A DNA stretch of 8,542 nt from CAWEHT01 sp963808455 (GTDB taxonomy: Bacteria; Chloroflexota; Anaerolineae; CG2-30-64-16), in assembly GCA_963808455.1 (NCBI GenBank), contig CAWEHT010000049.1, forward strand, positions 1-8,542. The letters run 5' to 3'. The notes beneath the pieces were generated by a model. The model saw only the letters and a list, made by a program, of their open reading frames with translations. It made no database searches and was not told the DNA's origin. A program made the position numbers and the translations under genes. Within the stretch, counting starts at the first letter, position 1. Every line of letters begins with the position of its first letter. Shown here in pieces: positions 6,701 through 8,542 of the stretch.

Positions 6701-7753
6701 TCAAAGACGTACGTTTCGGCCATAGCCGGGCGCGGCCAGGATTCGGCCATCGCGGTAGGCTTCTTGCCCGCGCAGCGTAACGCTTGCCACGCGGCCACGG
6801 GCGCGATAGCCCTCGAAGGGCGTCCACCCGCCGCGGCTGTGCAGCGACGCGGCGTGCAGCTCGTAGGTCGCGCCCGCATCGATTTCGACCCAGGTGTCCT
6901 GCTGCTCGGGCAGCCCGAAAATGCGCCGCGGGTTCGTCACGAGCCGCAGCAGCAGGTCGTCCATCGCCAGCCGGCCTTCGGCCACGGCAGTCAGCAACAG
7001 CGGCAGGGCGGTCTCCAACCCCGGGAAGCCCGGTGGCGGGTTGGTCCCGTCCTTCTCGCCGGCCGTGTGCGGCGCGTGGTCGGTGGCGAAGCAGTCGATG
7101 ACGTCCAGGTTCTCCCACAGCGCCCGCACGTCGTCGGGGCTGCCCAGGCGCGGGCGCACTTCGCCGCGGCCCGCCCCGAGGGCCGGGATGTCCTCGCGGC
7201 TCAAGAAAAGGTGATGCGGCGTCACCTCGCAGGTCACCGCCAGCCCGCGCTCCTTGGCCTTGCGGATGAGCGTGATCTCCTCGCGCGTCGAGACGTGGGC
7301 CAGGTGGATGGGCCGTCCGTAGAGGGAGGCCACCAGGATCGCAGCCGCCAGCGTCCGGCCTTCGGCGTGGGCCACCAGGGGCGCCTGGCGCGGCCAGCTC
7401 GCGCAGTGCGCCATCCAGAGCGTCAGCTCGTCAAGGCGCAGCGGGCCGTAGGTCTGATCCAGATACATCTTGAGACCGGCGGCCCGTGGTGCCAGGCCGG
7501 CCGCGCTTGCGGTGTTGGCCAGCCCAGCTCCCAGGTATTGGGCATAGTCGCAGCGCGCCCCGGCGCGCGCGGCCGCCAATGCCACTGCCAGCGTCTCGGC
7601 ATCCGTGATCGGCGGCTGCGTGTTGGGCATCGCCAGGACTATCGTGAAGCCACCGGCCAGCGCCGCCGCCGTCCCGCTGCTCCAGTCTTCCTTGTGGGGC
7701 GCGCCGGGCTCCCGCATATGGGTGTGGACGTCGATCAACCCGGGTATGCGCAT
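6701..7753 (-). CDS. pyrC: Dihydroorotase, CAD-like type
   Basis: PyrC is a zinc amidohydrolase that closes carbamoyl aspartate to dihydroorotate. From the chosen start the protein has 350 residues. It begins MRIPGLIDVHTHMREPG, with metal ligands H10 and H12 and substrate-binding R14. AMPNTQPPI is at 41-49. GLKMYL has K95 as the probable carboxylated lysine. H129 (VAHAEG), H180/H181 (VTPHHLFL) and D225 (ATDHAPHT) complete the site. The DHAPH form and the 350-residue length fit the CAD-like class rather than the E. coli PyrC class. ATG at 7753 is preferred because GGAG lies six bases upstream and homologues begin at this point. In-frame ATGs at 7765 and 7837 exist, and the latter lies at the edge of the third leader terminator. 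The gene is intact and heads the operon pyrC, pyrF-pyrE, pyrD. No pyrB is visible upstream within the window. Confidence 0.93.
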   Translation of the reverse strand: MRIPGLIDVHTHMREPGAPHKEDWSSGTAAALAGGFTIVLAMPNTQPPITDAETLAVALAAARAGARCDYAQYLGAGLANTASAAGLAPRAAGLKMYLDQTYGPLRLDELTLWMAHCASWPRQAPLVAHAEGRTLAAAILVASLYGRPIHLAHVSTREEITLIRKAKERGLAVTCEVTPHHLFLSREDIPALGAGRGEVRPRLGSPDDVRALWENLDVIDCFATDHAPHTAGEKDGTNPPPGFPGLETALPLLLTAVAEGRLAMDDLLLRLVTNPRRIFGLPEQQDTWVEIDAGATYELHAASLHSRGGWTPFEGYRARGRVASVTLRGQEAYRDGRILAAPGYGRNVRL

Positions 7754-7808
7754 GGCGTTCTCCATGGGTATCCGGCCGCGCGGGGGCCCAAAAGCATGGC
7801 TGCCCGGC

Positions 7809-7834
7809 AAAAAAAGAGAGCCGGTTTGGCTCTC
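7809..7834 (-). terminator. Leader terminator 3 (pyrC-proximal)
   Basis: On the minus strand a seven-base-pair stem GAGAGCC/GGCTCTC (7834-7828 with 7822-7816) and a five-base loop are followed by T7 (7815-7809). This is a textbook intrinsic terminator. It ends 56 bases before the preferred pyrC start. The ATG at 7837, just before the stem, is in frame with pyrC. Confidence 0.8.
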
Positions 7835-7846
7835 CATGAGCTAAAG

Positions 7847-7866
7847 GCTGCCAGCAAGCTGGCAGC
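7847..7866. repeat. Perfect hairpin between leader terminators 2 and 3
   Basis: GCTGCCAGC (7847-7855) and GCTGGCAGC (7858-7866) are perfect nine-base inverted arms with a two-base AA loop. No T-run follows on either strand. It replaces the sequence found at the same place in the neighbouring 74-base unit, so it may be a later insertion or a structural part of the leader. Confidence 0.6.
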
Positions 7867-7882
7867 TCCGCCGGCGCGGGGC

Positions 7883-7908
7883 AAAAAAAGAGAGCCTCTA
7901 CGGCTCTC
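7883..7908 (-). terminator. Leader terminator 2
   Basis: It has the same stem as terminator 3, GAGAGCC/GGCTCTC (7908-7902 with 7896-7890), a five-base loop, and T7 at 7889-7883. Its T-run begins exactly 74 bases from those of terminators 1 and 3. The stop codon of the possible leader ORF (TAG, 7900-7898) lies in the loop and the adjoining bases. Confidence 0.8.
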
Positions 7909-8059
7909 CATGAGGGCGGGCCCCCCAATGCGCTGCATGTTCCGCCGGCGCGGGGCAAAAAAAGAGAGAGCACCGCCGGCTCTCCCGGAAAAAACACTCC
8001 GGCCTTGGAAAGGAATCTTCCGCAGCCCGTGTGTCAGTGATCATTGTTGCCAGGGTCAT
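7898..8059 (-). CDS. Possible leader peptide of the pyr operon
   Basis: An ORF of 53 codons starts about 21 bases after the predicted transcription start and begins MTLATMITDTRAAEDSF. It runs through the T6 tract and terminator 1 and stops inside the hairpin of terminator 2. The ribosome site is weak (GAGG about 11 bases upstream). No homologue is recognised, and the sequence past residue 25 is dictated by the repeats. The position resembles that of the E. coli pyrBI leader peptide, whose translation controls an attenuator. That is an analogy only, and the ORF may be chance. Confidence 0.25.
   Translation of the reverse strand: MTLATMITDTRAAEDSFPRPECFFRESRRCSLFFCPAPAEHAAHWGARPHGEP
7957..7986 (-). 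terminator. Leader terminator 1 (promoter-proximal)
   Basis: On the minus strand GAGAGC/GCTCTC (7984-7979 with 7971-7966) pairs around a seven-base loop. A G-U and a G-C pair can extend it to eight pairs. T7 (7963-7957) follows. A separate T6 run (7994-7989 on the minus strand) lies just before the stem. It shares the flank TCCGCCGGCGCGGGGC with terminator 2. Confidence 0.75.
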
Positions 8060-8086
8060 ATGCGAACAGGCCTCACTAAAGAACCC

Positions 8087-8115
8087 AGTATACGGCCGTT
8101 TGGCAGACCTGTCAA
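8087..8115 (-). promoter_or_regulatory. Strong predicted sigma70 promoter of the pyr operon
   Basis: On the minus strand a perfect -35 box TTGACA (8115-8110), a 17-base spacer and a -10 box TATACT (8092-8087, five of six) give a near-consensus promoter. Transcription would start near 8080, leaving a leader of about 327 nt before the pyrC ATG. It is the best promoter in the window and lies just downstream of the stop of the small 67-codon gene. Confidence 0.75.
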
Positions 8116-8160
8116 GAATCAAAGCGCGTCATTGATCGCCCCCAGGTCACGGCGTTCGCC

Positions 8161-8364
8161 TCACGCCAACAGGTGCGTGTGGTAGGCCACGGCCACGGTG
8201 ACCAGGCAGGTTACGGCCAGGCCCGTGAGCCTGCGCGCAGGCCGAACCGGCTCTGGGATGGTCTGCCCCTTCGCCGCAGCCTCGCGGCGCTCCGCCCGCT
8301 GCTGCCCCTCGAGCGATGTCCCCACCGCCAACGTCGCCGGAACGGCGGCGCAGAATACGCACAT
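8161..8364 (-). CDS. Small hypothetical protein with N-terminal CxxC and one membrane segment
   Basis: The 67-residue protein begins MCVFCAAVPATLAVG, giving a CxxC pair at C2 and C5. A charged, Gln/Glu/Arg-rich stretch (about 19-45) follows, then a hydrophobic segment LTGLAVTCLVTVAVAYHTHLLA (46-67), probably one membrane helix near the C-terminus. The composition is protein-like, unlike the antisense ORFs in the same place. I recall short proteins of this shape in related genomes but cannot name a function. GGAGG lies about 16 bases upstream of the ATG, rather far. It is transcribed toward the pyr operon but ends before the pyr promoter, so it is probably a separate unit. Its own weak promoter would be at 8407-8436. 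Confidence 0.6.
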   Translation of the reverse strand: MCVFCAAVPATLAVGTSLEGQQRAERREAAAKGQTIPEPVRPARRLTGLAVTCLVTVAVAYHTHLLA

Positions 8365-8406
8365 GGTTTCGTTACGCGCCCCTCCACTCGAAGGGCACGA
8401 CCTCCC

Positions 8407-8436
8407 TTCATAGGATGACCAAGAACATCATATCAA
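8407..8436 (-). promoter_or_regulatory. Weak predicted promoter for the small gene
   Basis: On the minus strand TTGATA (8436-8431, five of six) and TATGAA (8412-8407, four of six) are 18 bases apart. Transcription would start near 8400, about 35 bases before the ATG at 8364. It is overlapped by the inverted repeat at 8410-8446. Confidence 0.3.
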
Positions 8437-8446
8437 GTCATCCTAT
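8410..8446. promoter_or_regulatory. Perfect 10-base inverted repeat, likely operator
   Basis: ATAGGATGAC (8410-8419) and GTCATCCTAT (8437-8446) are perfect inverted arms around a 17-base A/T-rich centre. One arm overlaps the weak minus-strand -10 box and the other abuts its -35 box. No T-run follows, so an operator for a dimeric regulator is more likely than a terminator. The regulator is unknown. Confidence 0.5.
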
Positions 8447-8459
8447 CACGGAACGTGAT
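8445..8459. promoter_or_regulatory. Palindrome ATCACG-GAA-CGTGAT, possible operator
   Basis: Two perfect six-base arms are separated by three bases. It sits next to the larger inverted repeat, overlapping it by two bases, and 12 bases before the plus-strand -35 box, in the usual position for a regulator of that promoter. Confidence 0.4.
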
Positions 8460-8470
8460 CAGGAGTCCAC

Positions 8471-8499
8471 TTGCCCGGGGGCTCGCCTTGTGCTAGAAT
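8471..8499 (+). promoter_or_regulatory. Predicted extended -10 promoter for a gene beyond the window
   Basis: TTGCCC (8471-8476), a 17-base spacer and TAGAAT (8494-8499, five of six) form a good sigma70 promoter. TG one base before the -10 box (8491-8492) makes it an extended -10 promoter. Transcription would start near 8506, and no start codon with a ribosome site appears before the window ends at 8542. Confidence 0.6.
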
Positions 8500-8542
8500 C
8501 GCGCGGTTATCGTTGGATTGATTTGTCATCGGCACAAGAAGA

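Larger units (their letters stand above)
7809..7986 (-). repeat. 74-base-period tandem array of terminator modules
   Basis: The A7 runs on the plus strand start at 7809, 7883 and 7957, exactly 74 bases apart. Units two and three share the stem and the CTCTCCATGAG flank. Units one and two share 28 bases ending in the A-run. The bases between the conserved modules differ, yet the spacing is unchanged. This indicates duplication followed by divergence outside the terminators. Confidence 0.75.

Noticed and set aside
5575..6780. A 401-codon open frame on the plus strand opposite pyrF
   Set aside because: The composition is Arg/Pro/Ala low complexity. PyrF motifs lie on the other strand, and the frame is open only because GC-rich codons rarely give stops in that phase.
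7809..7986. CRISPR-like array, because of the regular 74-base spacing
   Set aside because: Each conserved module is a hairpin followed by T7 on the pyrC strand, there are only three units, and parts of the spacers are shared too. Terminator duplication explains it better.
7754..8080. PyrR-binding attenuator of the Bacillus type
   Set aside because: I could not find the conserved PyrR-binding loop sequence or an obvious anti-antiterminator. The leader consists of repeated terminators instead.
6764..8185. A 473-codon open frame on the plus strand opposite pyrC and its leader
   Set aside because: It runs through three terminators and the pyr promoter, has no domain, and is antisense to an intact dihydroorotase.

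Overview
The window is GC-rich, with dense genes that mostly start with ATG or GTG behind GGAGG-type ribosome sites. It most resembles a member of the Chloroflexota (Anaerolineae or a relative). This is inferred from the gene families, a TIGR03960/DUF2344 pair and a PyrF-PyrE arrangement, and from dispersed TATTCCC-type tracts. No marker gene settles the taxonomy.

Left part (1-3604, + strand). A predicted sigma70 promoter (138-166) and a tRNA T-arm-like hairpin lead into a TIGR03960-type B12-binding radical SAM gene (318-2384). After a 355-base gap full of repeats comes its usual partner, a TIGR03936/DUF2344 gene (2740-3604). That partner carries a 69-codon in-frame insertion made of inverted GGGAATA-like tracts, and a one-base frameshift near its 3' end.

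Middle and right part (3616-7753, - strand, convergent). This is a pyrimidine biosynthesis operon in transcription order pyrC, pyrF-pyrE, pyrD. PyrC makes dihydroorotate, PyrD oxidises it to orotate, PyrE adds ribose phosphate to give OMP, and PyrF decarboxylates OMP to UMP. The pyrF and pyrE parts read as one fused gene (6672 to 4829) if seven single missing bases are restored, all of the same sign. pyrC and pyrD are intact. The pyrF-pyrE junction holds a second copy of the repeat family seen in the DUF2344 gene.

Operon leader (7754-8115, - strand). A near-consensus promoter (TTGACA, 17 bases, TATACT) is followed by a leader of about 330 nt. It contains three intrinsic terminators spaced exactly 74 bases apart before pyrC. 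A possible leader ORF overlaps the first terminator and ends in the loop of the second. This looks like an attenuation region and is the most interesting structure in the window.

Right end (8161-8542). A small gene of 67 codons (- strand) has a Cys-rich N-terminus and one predicted membrane segment. It is followed by a regulatory region with two inverted repeats between a weak minus-strand promoter and a good plus-strand promoter. The plus-strand promoter serves a gene that starts beyond the window.
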